Counted from the stretch's first letter, positions 10,068 to 19,223 are shown. The stretch: DNA of 64,000 nt from Nocardia sp. NBC_00403 (GCF_036046055.1 NZ_CP107939.1:3534001-3598000); one strand, 5' to 3'. Notes: generated from the sequence alone by a model not told the origin. A program made the numbers and translations.

Positions 10068-10928
10068 TCAGGGCCGCGACTGCGGTGCGCCGATGTCGTC
10101 GACGCCCAGGTTGGCGAGCAATCGAAGATTGTCCTCATCGATGCTGTCCGATTCGGGAGCCAATGTGATCAGCTCCTGGCCGGAACCGTCCGGCAGCATG
10201 AAGCGCTCCTGATGCAACGTGATCACACCGATCATCGGATGCCGAAAGCGTTGCGATCCGTGACCGCGGACGCTGACATCGGCGGCGGCCCACAGTTCGC
10301 TGAACCGGCGGCTGCCGATGGACAGCTCACCGATGAGCGCGGCCAGCTCCGGGTCATCGGGAAACTCACCGGCAGCGTGGCGCAGGTGGGCCACTGTGGC
10401 GGCGGTGCACGACGATCGATCGGCGTACAGGTCGAAGCGGTCGGCGTCGAGAAAGATCATCCTGGCCAGATTGCGGTCGTCGACCGGCACCTGGTCCAGA
10501 TCCCAGTACAGCAGACCGGCCAGCCGGTTGTACGCCAGCACGTCGATGCGGTGGTTGAGGATCATCGCTGGATATTCCGACATCGTGTCGAGGATTTGCC
10601 GCAGTCGCGGCCGAATCGTGGCCGGATAGCTGGTCGGCCGCGGCCGACGGTTGCGCTGTTTGGCGAGGTTGTGCAGGTGCGCGCGGGCCACGTCGTCGAG
10701 TTGCAGCGCCCGCGACAGTGCATCCAACACCTGCTCCGACGGTTGTGTCGCTCGGCCCTGCTCGAGCCGGGTGTAGTAGTCGACGCTCACGCCGGCCAGC
10801 TGCGCCAGCTCCTCGCGTCGCAAACCGGCCACCCGCCGGCGGCCACCGATGGTGACGCCGACCGATTCCGGCGGCACGTTCGCTCGACGCAACTGTAGGA
10901 ACGTGCCGAGGTCGCCGAGATCATCCAT
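10068..10928 (-). CDS. XRE/MmyB-like transcriptional regulator
   Basis: 286 residues. ATG at 10928 opens with MDDLGDLGTFLQLRRANV; longer upstream readings lack family similarity. The helix-turn-helix reads LRREELAQLAGVSVDYYTRL and is followed by EQGRATQPSEQVL, a signature of MmyB-type proteins. The C-terminal domain has ILDTMSEYPAMILNHRIDVL, AYNRLAGLLYWD and LTLAPESDSIDEDNL-type features of the ligand-binding part. It is divergent from the flavodoxin-fold quinone reductase at 11058 with 129 bases between, a common regulator-target pair. It probably senses a small ligand or redox-active compound; this is inferred from the neighbour. Confidence 0.85.
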   Translation of the reverse strand: MDDLGDLGTFLQLRRANVPPESVGVTIGGRRRVAGLRREELAQLAGVSVDYYTRLEQGRATQPSEQVLDALSRALQLDDVARAHLHNLAKQRNRRPRPTSYPATIRPRLRQILDTMSEYPAMILNHRIDVLAYNRLAGLLYWDLDQVPVDDRNLARMIFLDADRFDLYADRSSCTAATVAHLRHAAGEFPDDPELAALIGELSIGSRRFSELWAAADVSVRGHGSQRFRHPMIGVITLHQERFMLPDGSGQELITLAPESDSIDEDNLRLLANLGVDDIGAPQSRP

Positions 10929-11057
10929 GCATCCCAGTATGCGCATGGGCCGCTCGGGCCGGTCGTGACGATGGTGGTCCTGCCAGTCCCAGGAACCCCC
11001 GTCCGGTGGACAAGCAGTCTCTGGTCGATGCCTGATATCGGGCGCAGGATCGCTGGC

Positions 11058-11834
11058 ATGAACGTACTGATCGTCTACGCACACCCTGACCCGAACTCGT
11101 TGACCGGCTCCCTGAAGGACCTCGCCGTCAACGTCCTGCGCGCGGACGGCCACGAAGTCGTGGTCACCGACCTGTACACCATGAAATGGCAGGCAGCGGC
11201 CGACTACACCGACTTCGACGACATCACCGGTCCGGATTTCATGCATGCCTCCGGCGAGGCCTACCGATCCGGTCGGCTTAGTGAGGACATCCGCGTCGAA
11301 CAACAAAAGTTGCTCGACGCCGACCTGGTCATCCTGCAGTTCCCGCTGTGGTGGTTCACCATGCCCGCGATCCTCAAGGGGTGGATCGACCGAGTGTTCA
11401 CCTACGACTTCGCGTACGGCGCGAGGGTGGCGCGTTATGGTGCGGGTCCGTTCGCCGGTAAACGTGCCATGGTCGCCACCACCGCGGGCGGCAGGATTGG
11501 GCACTACACCGAGCGGGGAGTCAATGGTCCCATCGACGACCTGCTGTTCCCGATCAACCACGGCGTGCTGTCCTTCACCGGGTTCGATGTGCTGCCGCCG
11601 TTCGTCGAGCACAGTGCCGTCCACCTGGACGACGAGCGCTACACCGAGATCGCCGAACATTACCGGCAACGACTCGCGACCGCCTTCACCGCCGAACCGA
11701 TCCCGTACCGCCCGGAGTCCGGCGGCGACTACACCGGCCTGACATACCAGGACGGTTCGGAGCTGGTACCGGGTCGAGAATCTCCCGGCACCGGCGGATT
11801 CGCTCTGCACATCGCTGGCCAGGACCGGCGATGA
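11058..11834 (+). CDS. NAD(P)H dehydrogenase (quinone), flavodoxin-fold
   Basis: 258 residues from ATG 11058 (MNVLIVYAHPDPNSLTGSL). The start shows the FMN/FAD-binding loop of the flavodoxin_2 / NQO1-like family. LVILQFPLWWFTMPAILKGW is the diagnostic central motif, followed by WIDRVF and AMVATTAGG. The expected reaction is two-electron reduction of quinones or similar electrophiles by NAD(P)H in the cytosol. It lies divergent from an MmyB regulator, suggesting induction by a toxic quinone or other ligand. The C-terminal tail (about 40 residues beyond the fold) is hydrophilic and without motif. Confidence 0.9.
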   Translation: MNVLIVYAHPDPNSLTGSLKDLAVNVLRADGHEVVVTDLYTMKWQAAADYTDFDDITGPDFMHASGEAYRSGRLSEDIRVEQQKLLDADLVILQFPLWWFTMPAILKGWIDRVFTYDFAYGARVARYGAGPFAGKRAMVATTAGGRIGHYTERGVNGPIDDLLFPINHGVLSFTGFDVLPPFVEHSAVHLDDERYTEIAEHYRQRLATAFTAEPIPYRPESGGDYTGLTYQDGSELVPGRESPGTGGFALHIAGQDRR

Positions 11835-11969
11835 CGATCGTGGTCCACTCCTCGAAATAAGCAAGTGCCCGGCGCCGAAGCCCGTCTCTTGATCGCCGCG
11901 CCGCCGGTCCGTGGTTATCACGACCACTGTGGACTGCTCGGAGTGACCCTCGGCAGTACGCCACAGCGA

Positions 11970-12566
11970 TCACGGCACGTCACCCGCACGTCGCTGAGTT
12001 GGCGAAGCGTGCAGTGCTGATTCGAGTTTCGCGAGGAATCGCGGGAAGTGCGGGTCGGGGTCGGGGATGGCGAAGGTGTCGATGTCCCACCAGCGGCCCT
12101 CGCTGAATTCTCTGGGATCCAGGGCATACTCGCGGGAGCGGTCGCCTCGGATGAGATACCAGAGGCTGACGTCCTGGTGTCCGCTGTGGGTTCCGACGGT
12201 GGTGGTCATGGTGAGGAACAGCGGTTCGGTTCCGGTGACCGTGAATTCGGCGGGGATGCCCAGTTCTTCGGCGGCCTCGCGGCCCGCGGCGTCGAGCGGG
12301 TGTTCGCCCGGGGCGATGTGGCCGCCGGTCGGCAACCACAGGTCCGCGAGGAGGTGGCGTCCGAGGAAGACGGCGTGGCCCTCCGGGTCTACCAGGACGA
12401 CATAGGAGACCAGATGACGCGGGGGCGTATCGGGTTTGACCCGACGGAATACGTCATCGGTCGATTCGAGCCAGGCCAGCGTCTCGGCGATATGCTGCCG
12501 CTCGAGCGCGTCGAATGGTGTGATCGCACGTACGATCTCGGCGATGACGGCGGTCGCGGGGTTCAT
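11970..12566 (-). CDS. NUDIX hydrolase
   Basis: 198 residues from ATG 12566 (MNPATAVIAEIVRAI). A complete NUDIX box is visible near residues 96-118: G-H-I-A-P-G-E, seven residues, then REAAEELGI, fitting GX5EX7REUXEEXGU. The N-terminal 40 residues (ALERQHIAETLAWLESTDDVFR) resemble the helical lead seen in NUDIX proteins of nucleotide clean-up type in actinobacteria. It hydrolyses a nucleoside diphosphate linked to another group; the substrate cannot be told from sequence. Transcribed alone. Confidence 0.9.
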   Translation of the reverse strand: MNPATAVIAEIVRAITPFDALERQHIAETLAWLESTDDVFRRVKPDTPPRHLVSYVVLVDPEGHAVFLGRHLLADLWLPTGGHIAPGEHPLDAAGREAAEELGIPAEFTVTGTEPLFLTMTTTVGTHSGHQDVSLWYLIRGDRSREYALDPREFSEGRWWDIDTFAIPDPDPHFPRFLAKLESALHASPTQRRAGDVP

Positions 12567-12933
12567 GGCAGGAAACTGTAGTGCGGGGCACCGACACTGT
12601 CGGCCGGTCCATCGGTCACGAATACAGCTGGGCCTTCTCGCTGGAATCTTGCTGGTCCGTTGATTGCACTGCGCCGCTCGAACGCGGAACTCGGCCGAGT
12701 TCAGGATCGTGCCTTCTCGGCAATCCCCGACAAGGCCGGGGCCGGTGGGGATTCGGCCGCTGATGTCCGGTCCGCGCTCACCGAACCGCTGTCGCCGCGA
12801 CCGTCCCAAGAGTCGATGTCCCCTAGTTTGGGAACGGGCCGGGTGAACCTCCAGTTACGCTCCGTGCAGCGGCCGTCGGACCAGATCACTGGGCGCCGTA
12901 CGCCGCCACGATCGAACGACGTCGGAGTCGAGC
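12567..12933. other. Intergenic region between NUDIX gene and editing-domain gene
   Basis: About 370 bases between divergent genes. It must hold both promoters. Open frames here are G+C-driven and carry no family similarity. I see no repeat or RNA structure that I can support. Confidence 0.5.
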
Positions 12934-13425
12934 ATGAGGATCTACAGCAGCCGTTGCCACACTTTCGAGTACACCGTGACAACGCCGAGCCCGGCCGCCA
13001 TCGATCTCGAACCCGCCGCGCTCGGCGTAACGAACACGTTCTCCGACTGCTTGCTTCTCATGGTCGGCGTCGAGCGCGGCGATCTGTCGTTCTCGAAGGT
13101 GGCGACGAAAAACGTTTGGCGCATTGCGGCCAAGACCCATGCGACGTGCATCGTCATCAACGGGTTCGCACATCTGGCAAGTCCGGGGGAGCGATCCGAT
13201 GTACCGACAGCGCTCAGTGTGCTGTCGAACCTTGCCGAACGTCTGCAACAACGCGGCGTGCAAGTGCACCTCATGCCGTTCGGCTGGAACAAGCGATGGC
13301 AGGCCGACGTGCTGGACGGGGAATGGGAGCAGCGGGTGGTCCATTTGCCGACCGCCAGCGCGAACCATGACGGCCAGCATTCCGCCGCGCCGGAAACAAC
13401 CCTTCGGATCGACGCGAGGATTTGA
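12934..13425 (+). CDS. Free-standing threonyl-tRNA synthetase editing-domain homologue
   Basis: 163 residues from ATG 12934. The opening MRIYSSRCHTFEYTVTTPSP, the middle VVINGFAHLASP-like stretch (CIVINGFAHLASPGERSD), LAERLQQRGVQVHLMPFGWN and the KRWQADVLDGEW stretch follow the N-terminal editing domain of archaeal ThrRS, which has the D-aminoacyl-tRNA deacylase fold and removes serine from tRNA-Thr. No synthetase core is attached and the gene ends shortly after the domain. It may act in trans as a tRNA proofreading hydrolase, or have been recruited to another ester. The last 25 residues are unrelated to the domain. No operon partner is visible. Confidence 0.75.
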   Translation: MRIYSSRCHTFEYTVTTPSPAAIDLEPAALGVTNTFSDCLLLMVGVERGDLSFSKVATKNVWRIAAKTHATCIVINGFAHLASPGERSDVPTALSVLSNLAERLQQRGVQVHLMPFGWNKRWQADVLDGEWEQRVVHLPTASANHDGQHSAAPETTLRIDARI

Positions 13426-13586
13426 GGACCGGCGACCACGCGACGCGCTGCCCGACCTCCCCTGCACCGCTCTGCCGACCACTTCTGCGCCTTTCTCACC
13501 ATGGCCGCGACACTGACCTGCTACCGGAAACATCCACTGAGACAGGCTGTTAGATCGGACAAGGCGGTGAGCACCTACCGGCATCC

Positions 13587-13925
13587 GTGGGCACAGACGC
13601 CACCCAGGGTTGTCCGAACCACGGACACCGTCCGATCAACGTCTGGATTCATTGGGGGAATCATGCGAAACCGTTCACATCTCTACTCATTTGCCTGCTC
13701 GCCTTCGGCGCTCTGGTGAGCGGCCACACCGCGTACGCCAGTACAAGCCGACCATTGGTCGCCGAGGCCCGAAAGCCCCTTTGCGACAATGACTTCCTCT
13801 TCTCCAAGCCGACGATCGTGCGACCAGAGATCCACGGCGACGGATGGGCACATAAGCAGATCAGTCCGTGTCAAATCACGTTGTTCCAGTGGATAATTCG
13901 AATGGGCGGAGCCCTTACCCGATGA
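13587..13925 (+). CDS. Possible small exported protein (uncertain)
   Basis: An open frame from GTG 13587 to TGA 13923-13925. From about 13665 it contains a good signal-peptide-like segment, KPFTSLLICLLAFGALVSG then HTAYA/STSRP, followed by about 50 residues with two cysteines (KPLCDNDF, ISPCQITL). The start is unclear: an ATG at 13663 is in another frame and gives only 18 residues, and no strong ribosome site precedes a start in the right frame. A recent frameshift near 13663 would explain this. The end overlaps the convergent gene by 11 bases. Function unknown. Confidence 0.35.
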   Translation: MGTDATQGCPNHGHRPINVWIHWGNHAKPFTSLLICLLAFGALVSGHTAYASTSRPLVAEARKPLCDNDFLFSKPTIVRPEIHGDGWAHKQISPCQITLFQWIIRMGGALTR

Positions 13926-14199
13926 GCCCTGTTCGCGGTTCCTCGGTATCTACAACGCTGGTCGGCTCGACCCTGATCGAATTCTCTCGAAGGTCGAACT
14001 CGTCCCACTCAGCGTCTGTGTTCGAGACCCACCAGTCGTCTAGCCTGCACGTCTCGCCGTCCGACGGACGCCGATATATGGGGGCTGTGTTGTCGGGAGC
14101 TAGTTCGAGCTTCGCGGCGGTCTCCTGATGGAAGACTGCGAGCTGGTTCTGTATCCACGGCTCGAGTTTGCCGCGCCGACGCTTCTCACCCTCGGACAT
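13915..14199 (-). CDS. Small hypothetical protein, third gene of a coupled operon
   Basis: 94 residues from ATG 14199 (MSEGEKRRRGKLEPWIQNQL). The ATG shares its A with the TGA of the gene before it (TGATG), so translation is coupled. The sequence is hydrophilic, with a basic N-terminus and an acidic C-terminus that contains DDWWVSNTDAEWDEFDLREN. No signal peptide or membrane segment. I do not recognise a family. It is the third gene of a three-gene unit (14728 to 13915) divergent from an XRE/TPR regulator. Confidence 0.55.
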   Translation of the reverse strand: MSEGEKRRRGKLEPWIQNQLAVFHQETAAKLELAPDNTAPIYRRPSDGETCRLDDWWVSNTDAEWDEFDLRENSIRVEPTSVVDTEEPRTGLIG

Positions 14200-14516
14200 C
14201 ACGACCACGACCCCAACGGGTTTGGCAGGTCAGTCATGCACAGCAAGGCAGCCCAGAAGTCCGAACGCAGCGCGTTCCAGAGATCGCCGTGCCCGGGGAA
14301 TGCGTCTCGGGCCTCCCACAGGTTCGGCGGGCCGTCGAGTATCACCAGTCCTGGCGTAGCGGCGGGCAGTTCCACCCCACTGGGCCATCGGTAGGCGGGT
14401 GACGCGTCCTCGCGGTTCTGGATGTTGATCACCTGGCAGTCGCGACGCATGAGTCGCCACGTTGCGACCTTCCTGCCGTCCGGTGATTCGGTGGTACGCA
14501 TCCGGTCACGGTTCAT
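14199..14516 (-). CDS. Small hypothetical protein, second gene of a coupled operon
   Basis: 105 residues from ATG 14516 (MNRDRMRTTESPDGRKVATW). Its start overlaps the stop of the gene before it and its stop overlaps the start of the gene after it, both as TGATG. A likely domain runs through RLMRRDCQVINIQNREDASP and a hydrophobic segment ATPGLVILDGPPNLWEARDA. No known motif is recognised. A GTG one codon upstream (14519) is a less likely start. The tight coupling argues that the three proteins act together or in fixed ratio. Confidence 0.55.
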   Translation of the reverse strand: MNRDRMRTTESPDGRKVATWRLMRRDCQVINIQNREDASPAYRWPSGVELPAATPGLVILDGPPNLWEARDAFPGHGDLWNALRSDFWAALLCMTDLPNPLGSWS

Positions 14517-14728
14517 CACGCCATCTCGCTGTTCGTGCGCCCGATGCTGGAGGTTGGTTCTTCACCCCAGCACCGGGACGATTCTGAGGGCGCGGTCTGA
14601 TCGGCCCACTCCTGGACAGCAACGGCAAAGCGCTCGGTCACTTCCATTGGCAGTGGTCGCCATCCTCGTACTTCATGCTGTTCAGGGCCGACGAACGGGC
14701 TTCGGTGCGGCAGTTCTCTCGCAGTCAT
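14516..14728 (-). CDS. Small hypothetical protein, first gene of a coupled operon
   Basis: 70 residues from ATG 14728 (MTARELPHRSPFVGPEQHEV). AGGGGA lies seven bases upstream on the minus strand; a longer reading to 14839 has no such site. It contains WRPLPMEVTERFAVAVQEWADQ, a probable amphipathic helix, and a Ser-rich tail. No family recognised. It opens the three-gene unit; the interval to the divergent regulator start at 14990 (261 bases) holds the promoters for both directions. Confidence 0.5.
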   Translation of the reverse strand: MTARELPHRSPFVGPEQHEVRGWRPLPMEVTERFAVAVQEWADQTAPSESSRCWGEEPTSSIGRTNSEMA

Positions 14729-14989
14729 GGTCTGTCCCCTAATTGCTGCGGATGTTGGGGCACCGACGTCAGGGACTACGACGGCAGTCGGTTCAATCTG
14801 GCGCCGGGTACCGACTACAACCGTGTCGCAGAGTGACACTTGCGTTGAAGTGGCAACGACAGTGGCATAACGTCCTGCTCCGATTTCGCCAGCAGAGGCG
14901 ACGGCCGGGTAGTGGCATCAGGGGTGGCATCCGTGCCACGCGAGGGTGTATCGCTTTCGTCCTGGCTACGGGCGGGGAATGATCGAAGT

Positions 14990-16129
14990 ATGAGCAGCGG
15001 GACCGGCGACCTGATCCGCCAACTTCGCTTGGCCAAGGGATGGTCGCAGGGAAGACTGGCCGATGAACTGTGCAAGGCATCTGGTGCCAACATCAGCCGT
15101 GAGTACATTTCCCGGCGTTGGGAGTCCAACGCCACCGAGCCCTCTGCGTTTTGGCTGCGTCATCTTGCGGCGGTACTGGATTTCCCCCCTGAGCTGTTGG
15201 AGGCGAATGTGAACCGTCGCGAATTCCTCAGTCACCTAGCCGCCACGTCCGTAGCGCCCGTGGTGGCGTCCGACCTCTTGGCGCAAGGGTTCTCGGCTCG
15301 GTTGAACCCGGCGCGGCCGGGTGTCGAGGAGTGGGAAGACCGACTTGTCACGTACGGCCGGGACTACATGAGTGCGGGAGGTGCTGAGATACAACGACGT
15401 TTGGCGGCGGACATGATCGTGCTTCAACAGCAATTGGACTCGCCCCGGATGTGGTCCATCGCTGCACGTCTGATGACGTTGTACGCCAAGACCTTTCCCG
15501 GCAGCGACGGGCGCAAGGCGATCAACTGGTATTCGATGGCCGCGGCAGCGGCCGACAGATCGGAAGACACGGATATCCGGGTATGGGTCCGTGGACGTGC
15601 GGCGATCGCATTGGGCTACGAGGGTGCAGCACTGCCGGTGGCGCACGGGTTCGCCGATCAGGCGTTGGCTATCAGTGATCGCCCTGGCTTGGGCCGATTG
15701 AACGCGCTCTGGGGCAAGGCTCATGCCGCTGCACTCCAGGGTGACACGCCGACGGCACATGGGCTGATCGACACGGGCCGTAGGGAATTCGACCGCTCAG
15801 GGTCCGACGATCAGGCGAGCGACTACGCGGTCCCTTGGTGGCGGGTGAACGTCTTTCTTTCCCTGCTGGCTGCCCGCCTCGGCGAGGAACGGGTCGCGGT
15901 GGCGGCCCAGGAAGCGGCGAGGGTGGATCTGCCGGAGTCGCTGCCTCGGTTCCGCACGCACCTGGACATGCATCAAGGGCTGATGCTGGTTCGCGACGGC
16001 GACCGCACTGAGGGTGTGAAGCTGGCACGGGCCGCACTGGATGCGCTACCGCCAGAGAAGCATTCGCTCACGCTCCGAATGCTCATGGACGAGATCGCTG
16101 ACTCCGCAACGGCCTCCGCACGCGGGTAG
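14990..16129 (+). CDS. XRE-family regulator with TPR-like C-terminal domain
   Basis: 379 residues from ATG 14990 (MSSGTGDLIRQLRLAKGWSQ). The N-terminal helix-turn-helix (LIRQLRLAKGWSQGRLADEL, YISRRWESNATEPS) is followed by NRREFLSHLAATSVAPVVAS, a linker common in actinomycete regulators of this class, then helical repeats of TPR type (ARLMTLYAKTFPG, YEGAALPVAHGFADQAL, LGRLNALWGKAHAAALQGD, ARLGEERVAVAAQEAARV). Such proteins are found on actinomycete plasmids and near antibiotic genes. It is divergent from the three coupled small genes and probably controls them. Confidence 0.8.
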   Translation: MSSGTGDLIRQLRLAKGWSQGRLADELCKASGANISREYISRRWESNATEPSAFWLRHLAAVLDFPPELLEANVNRREFLSHLAATSVAPVVASDLLAQGFSARLNPARPGVEEWEDRLVTYGRDYMSAGGAEIQRRLAADMIVLQQQLDSPRMWSIAARLMTLYAKTFPGSDGRKAINWYSMAAAAADRSEDTDIRVWVRGRAAIALGYEGAALPVAHGFADQALAISDRPGLGRLNALWGKAHAAALQGDTPTAHGLIDTGRREFDRSGSDDQASDYAVPWWRVNVFLSLLAARLGEERVAVAAQEAARVDLPESLPRFRTHLDMHQGLMLVRDGDRTEGVKLARAALDALPPEKHSLTLRMLMDEIADSATASARG

Positions 16130-16260
16130 GGAGTGCGTCTCGGTCACACCTCGGTGGCAATACTCACTGTTGGAGCGGGATGTAAAACTCGACAATCGAG
16201 TAGGCGGACGGCACCGCCGCGGCGGTGTTCGGGTGCCGCGCCCGTACTGTCTGATTGTCA

Positions 16261-16779
16261 TCAGCACAGTCCGGCCAACTTGTAGAGCACCAGTGACCCC
16301 GCGACCGCCACGTTGAGGCTGTGGCCGGTGCCGACCATCGGAATTTCGACGGCGACATCGAGGAGTTCGAGTCCCTCAGGCGGTATGCCGCTGCTTTCGT
16401 GACCGAGCACGATAATGGTGCGCTTGCGGGCGGCGGGGAGGTCGGCCAGGCGGATGGACTCGTCGGTGAGCTCGACCCCGACGATCGCGGAACCTTCGGT
16501 GCGTTGGCGATCCAGCCACCGTTCCACGCGACCGTCGATCCAGTGCACACACTGTCTGTGGCGCAAAGTGTTTCCCTGGGCGAGCGCGTCCGGTATCCAC
16601 GGTCGCCGCGGCACCGCCAGGCACGCGCCGACCGCATCGCAAGTGCGCAGCAGAGTGCCGAGGTTGACGCCGTGCATCGGCCACAGCGGCGCGATGAGTA
16701 GGTGGTTCCAGCAGCCGTGCGCCCGCCGCCTGCGTTGGCGACGGAGTTCGGGGCGGGTACGGACCCGCGCGGCGGTCAA
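16261..16779 (-). CDS. SpoU/TrmH-family RNA 2'-O-methyltransferase
   Basis: 172 residues. The three motifs of the SPOUT knot are visible: motif 1 as LGTLLRTCDAVGAC near residue 42, motif 2 as TIIVLGHESSGIPPEGLELL near 122, motif 3 as IPMVGTGHSLNVAVAGSLVL near 147. It transfers a methyl group from S-adenosylmethionine to a ribose in tRNA or rRNA. The N-terminus is short and basic, so it lacks the usual substrate-binding extension and corresponds to the catalytic domain only. Exact RNA target not assignable. Confidence 0.85.
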   Translation of the reverse strand: MTAARVRTRPELRRQRRRRAHGCWNHLLIAPLWPMHGVNLGTLLRTCDAVGACLAVPRRPWIPDALAQGNTLRHRQCVHWIDGRVERWLDRQRTEGSAIVGVELTDESIRLADLPAARKRTIIVLGHESSGIPPEGLELLDVAVEIPMVGTGHSLNVAVAGSLVLYKLAGLC

Positions 16780-16953
16780 CGAAGGACGGGAAGGTCCTTC
16801 CCCGGGAGCGCGGGGGAGACAACGAGATTCATCGTGAGGATGCTTCGCGGCGCATCCGGGCCATCGTTGGTGGTGGCCGACGAACCGGCCGAACCGTACC
16901 GCTCGAGCATACCGACGTCGAGACCACCGGCAAAGCCCCGACGCCGGGCTCGG

Positions 16954-17841
16954 TCACGGACGCAGCACCGAGACCAGGAATTCCGTCTGGTCGTAGACCG
17001 CCAGCTCGAAGTGGTCGTCGAAGTAGACGTCGAAATGCCCTATCGGATAGCGCTTCACGACGGCGTGCTTGGTGCGTTCCGCGGCCCGCAGCGTCGGTTT
17101 GATCGGGGCGATCGAGTCGTTGTCGGCGACGATGTACATGACCGGCATCTTCAGCGACTTGGCTCGGCGGCCGGGGGAGTCGAACAGCGTCGACAGTGCG
17201 ACCCGGGCCGCGACTTTCGGTTCGTAGCTTTCACTTTCGTCGGCGAGCCTGCCGAAACCCTCCGGCACATCCGGCGCACTCATCAGTGCGGCGGCGCGCT
17301 TGCGGCCCGCGAGTCGGATGCGCACCGGCTTGCGGCGCAGCGATCCGACGAGCAGGTCGGTGGCGGCGATGGTGGCTACCTTGGTCAGGCTGGTCGGGCC
17401 CTTCGCCAAGGCCGAGGCCAGGCCGCTGGTGAAGGGGACCTGCGCCACGACGGCCGCGATGTAGTCGTCGTCGGGTGCCACCGACAGCACATGGCCGCCG
17501 CCGAAAGAGGTGCCCCACAGGGCAATTCGGGTCGCATCGATACCACGCAGCGTGCGCGCGTAGGCAACGGCCGCCCGCCAGTCTTCGCGCTGGCGGGCGA
17601 TGTGTAGTAGCTGGCGTGGTGAACCCTGGCTGGCGCCGAAATGCCGGTAGTCGAACACCAGCACGGCCATTCCCGCGGCGGCGAACCGGCGCGCGTACCT
17701 GTCCAATCCCATTTCTCGATTGGCCCCCAGACCGTGCCCCATGACCACCAGCGGGCGGGGCTTGGGGACGCCGTCGGGTGGATACAGCCAGGCGGCGCAA
17801 TGCTCGCTACCCGAAGGAAAACTGACCTCGACACGTTCCAT
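16954..17841 (-). CDS. Alpha/beta hydrolase (dienelactone-hydrolase/esterase-like)
   Basis: 295 residues from ATG 17841 (MERVEVSFPSGSEHCAAWLY). Oxyanion region LVVMGHGLGANREMGLDRYA, strand LVFDYRHFGASQGSPRQLL, nucleophile elbow IALWGTSFGGGHVLSVA, acid in VMYIVADNDSIAP and His in RYPIGHFDVYFDDHFE give a full triad. This matches actinobacterial hydrolases of the lysophospholipase/acetyl-xylan-esterase-like group that act on small esters in the cytosol. No signal peptide. Its start lies about 70 bases from the 5' end of the divergent rnpB gene, so the two share a promoter interval. Confidence 0.85.
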   Translation of the reverse strand: MERVEVSFPSGSEHCAAWLYPPDGVPKPRPLVVMGHGLGANREMGLDRYARRFAAAGMAVLVFDYRHFGASQGSPRQLLHIARQREDWRAAVAYARTLRGIDATRIALWGTSFGGGHVLSVAPDDDYIAAVVAQVPFTSGLASALAKGPTSLTKVATIAATDLLVGSLRRKPVRIRLAGRKRAAALMSAPDVPEGFGRLADESESYEPKVAARVALSTLFDSPGRRAKSLKMPVMYIVADNDSIAPIKPTLRAAERTKHAVVKRYPIGHFDVYFDDHFELAVYDQTEFLVSVLRP

Positions 17842-17912
17842 GGCACCCCACCGTACTGTTCTGCTCCGACCAGCTGCGAGGTCAGGCCCGGGAACAACGT
17901 ACCCTGGACGCT

Positions 17913-18328
<416 letters not shown>

Positions 18329-18404
18329 CGCACGGTGCCATGATGGAAGTGAACCGCGAGACCGGGTTCCGGCGCGGCAGACGATTCGCCTTGGCGGTGC
18401 AGTT

Positions 18405-19223
18405 ATGGACATTCTTACCCTTATCGGCAGCATTTTCGGTATAGGAGCGGTCGTCGGCGGTGTCCTGACCGCCATGAGTGCGCGGATCGTCACCCAGTAC
18501 GAGAAGGGGCTGGTTTTCCGGTTCGGTCGGGTTGCGGGGACGCGGGATCCCGGGCTGCGCATGTTGATTCCGTTCATCGATCGGATGCGCAAGGTCTCCA
18601 TCCAGATCATCACCATGCCGGTGCCCGCGCAGGACGGCATCACGCGCGACAACGTGACGGTGCGGGTGGACGCGGTGGTGTATTTCCGGGTGATCGACCC
18701 CGTCGCCGCCGTCATCGAGGTGCAGAACTATCTGTTCGCGGTCGGCCAGGTAGCCCAGACCTCGCTGCGCTCGATTATCGGCAAGAGCGAACTCGACGAT
18801 CTGCTGTCGAATCGGGAGCAGCTGAACAAGGGGCTCGAGCTCATGATCGACAGCCCGGCACTGGCGTGGGGCGTGCACATCGACCGGGTGGAAATCAAGG
18901 ATGTGGCGCTGCCGGATGCACTGAAGCGCTCGATGTCGCGGCAGGCGGAGGCGGAGCGGGAACGCCGGGCCAGGGTCATCTCGGCGGAGGGAGAGTTGCA
19001 GGCCGCGCAGATGCTGGCCCAGGCGGGCGCCCAGATGTCGGAACATCCCGCGGCATTGCAACTGCGGCTGCTGGAAACTGTTGTCCAGGTCGCGGCCGAG
19101 AAGAACTCGACGCTGGTGCTGCCGTTCCCGGTGGAGCTGCTGCGCTTTCTCGAGCGCAGTAGCCCACCGGCGCAACGTCAGGACGACACACCCGCGGCGG
19201 GCCAGGACGGAACTCACACGTAA
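18405..19223 (+). CDS. Slipin / SPFH (band 7) domain membrane protein
   Basis: 272 residues from ATG 18405. One N-terminal membrane segment (MDILTLIGSIFGIGAVVGGV) is followed by a complete SPFH domain: VTQYEKGLVFRFGRVAG, MPVPAQDGITRDNVTVRVDA, AQTSLRSIIGKSELDDLLSN, WGVHIDRVEIKDVALPDALK. Then comes an E/A/R-rich coiled-coil segment (MSRQAEAERERRARVISAEG). Members assemble into membrane-associated oligomers in lipid microdomains. Often slipins are paired with NfeD; none is seen here. It is followed by a tiny membrane-protein gene. Confidence 0.9.
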   Translation: MDILTLIGSIFGIGAVVGGVLTAMSARIVTQYEKGLVFRFGRVAGTRDPGLRMLIPFIDRMRKVSIQIITMPVPAQDGITRDNVTVRVDAVVYFRVIDPVAAVIEVQNYLFAVGQVAQTSLRSIIGKSELDDLLSNREQLNKGLELMIDSPALAWGVHIDRVEIKDVALPDALKRSMSRQAEAERERRARVISAEGELQAAQMLAQAGAQMSEHPAALQLRLLETVVQVAAEKNSTLVLPFPVELLRFLERSSPPAQRQDDTPAAGQDGTHT

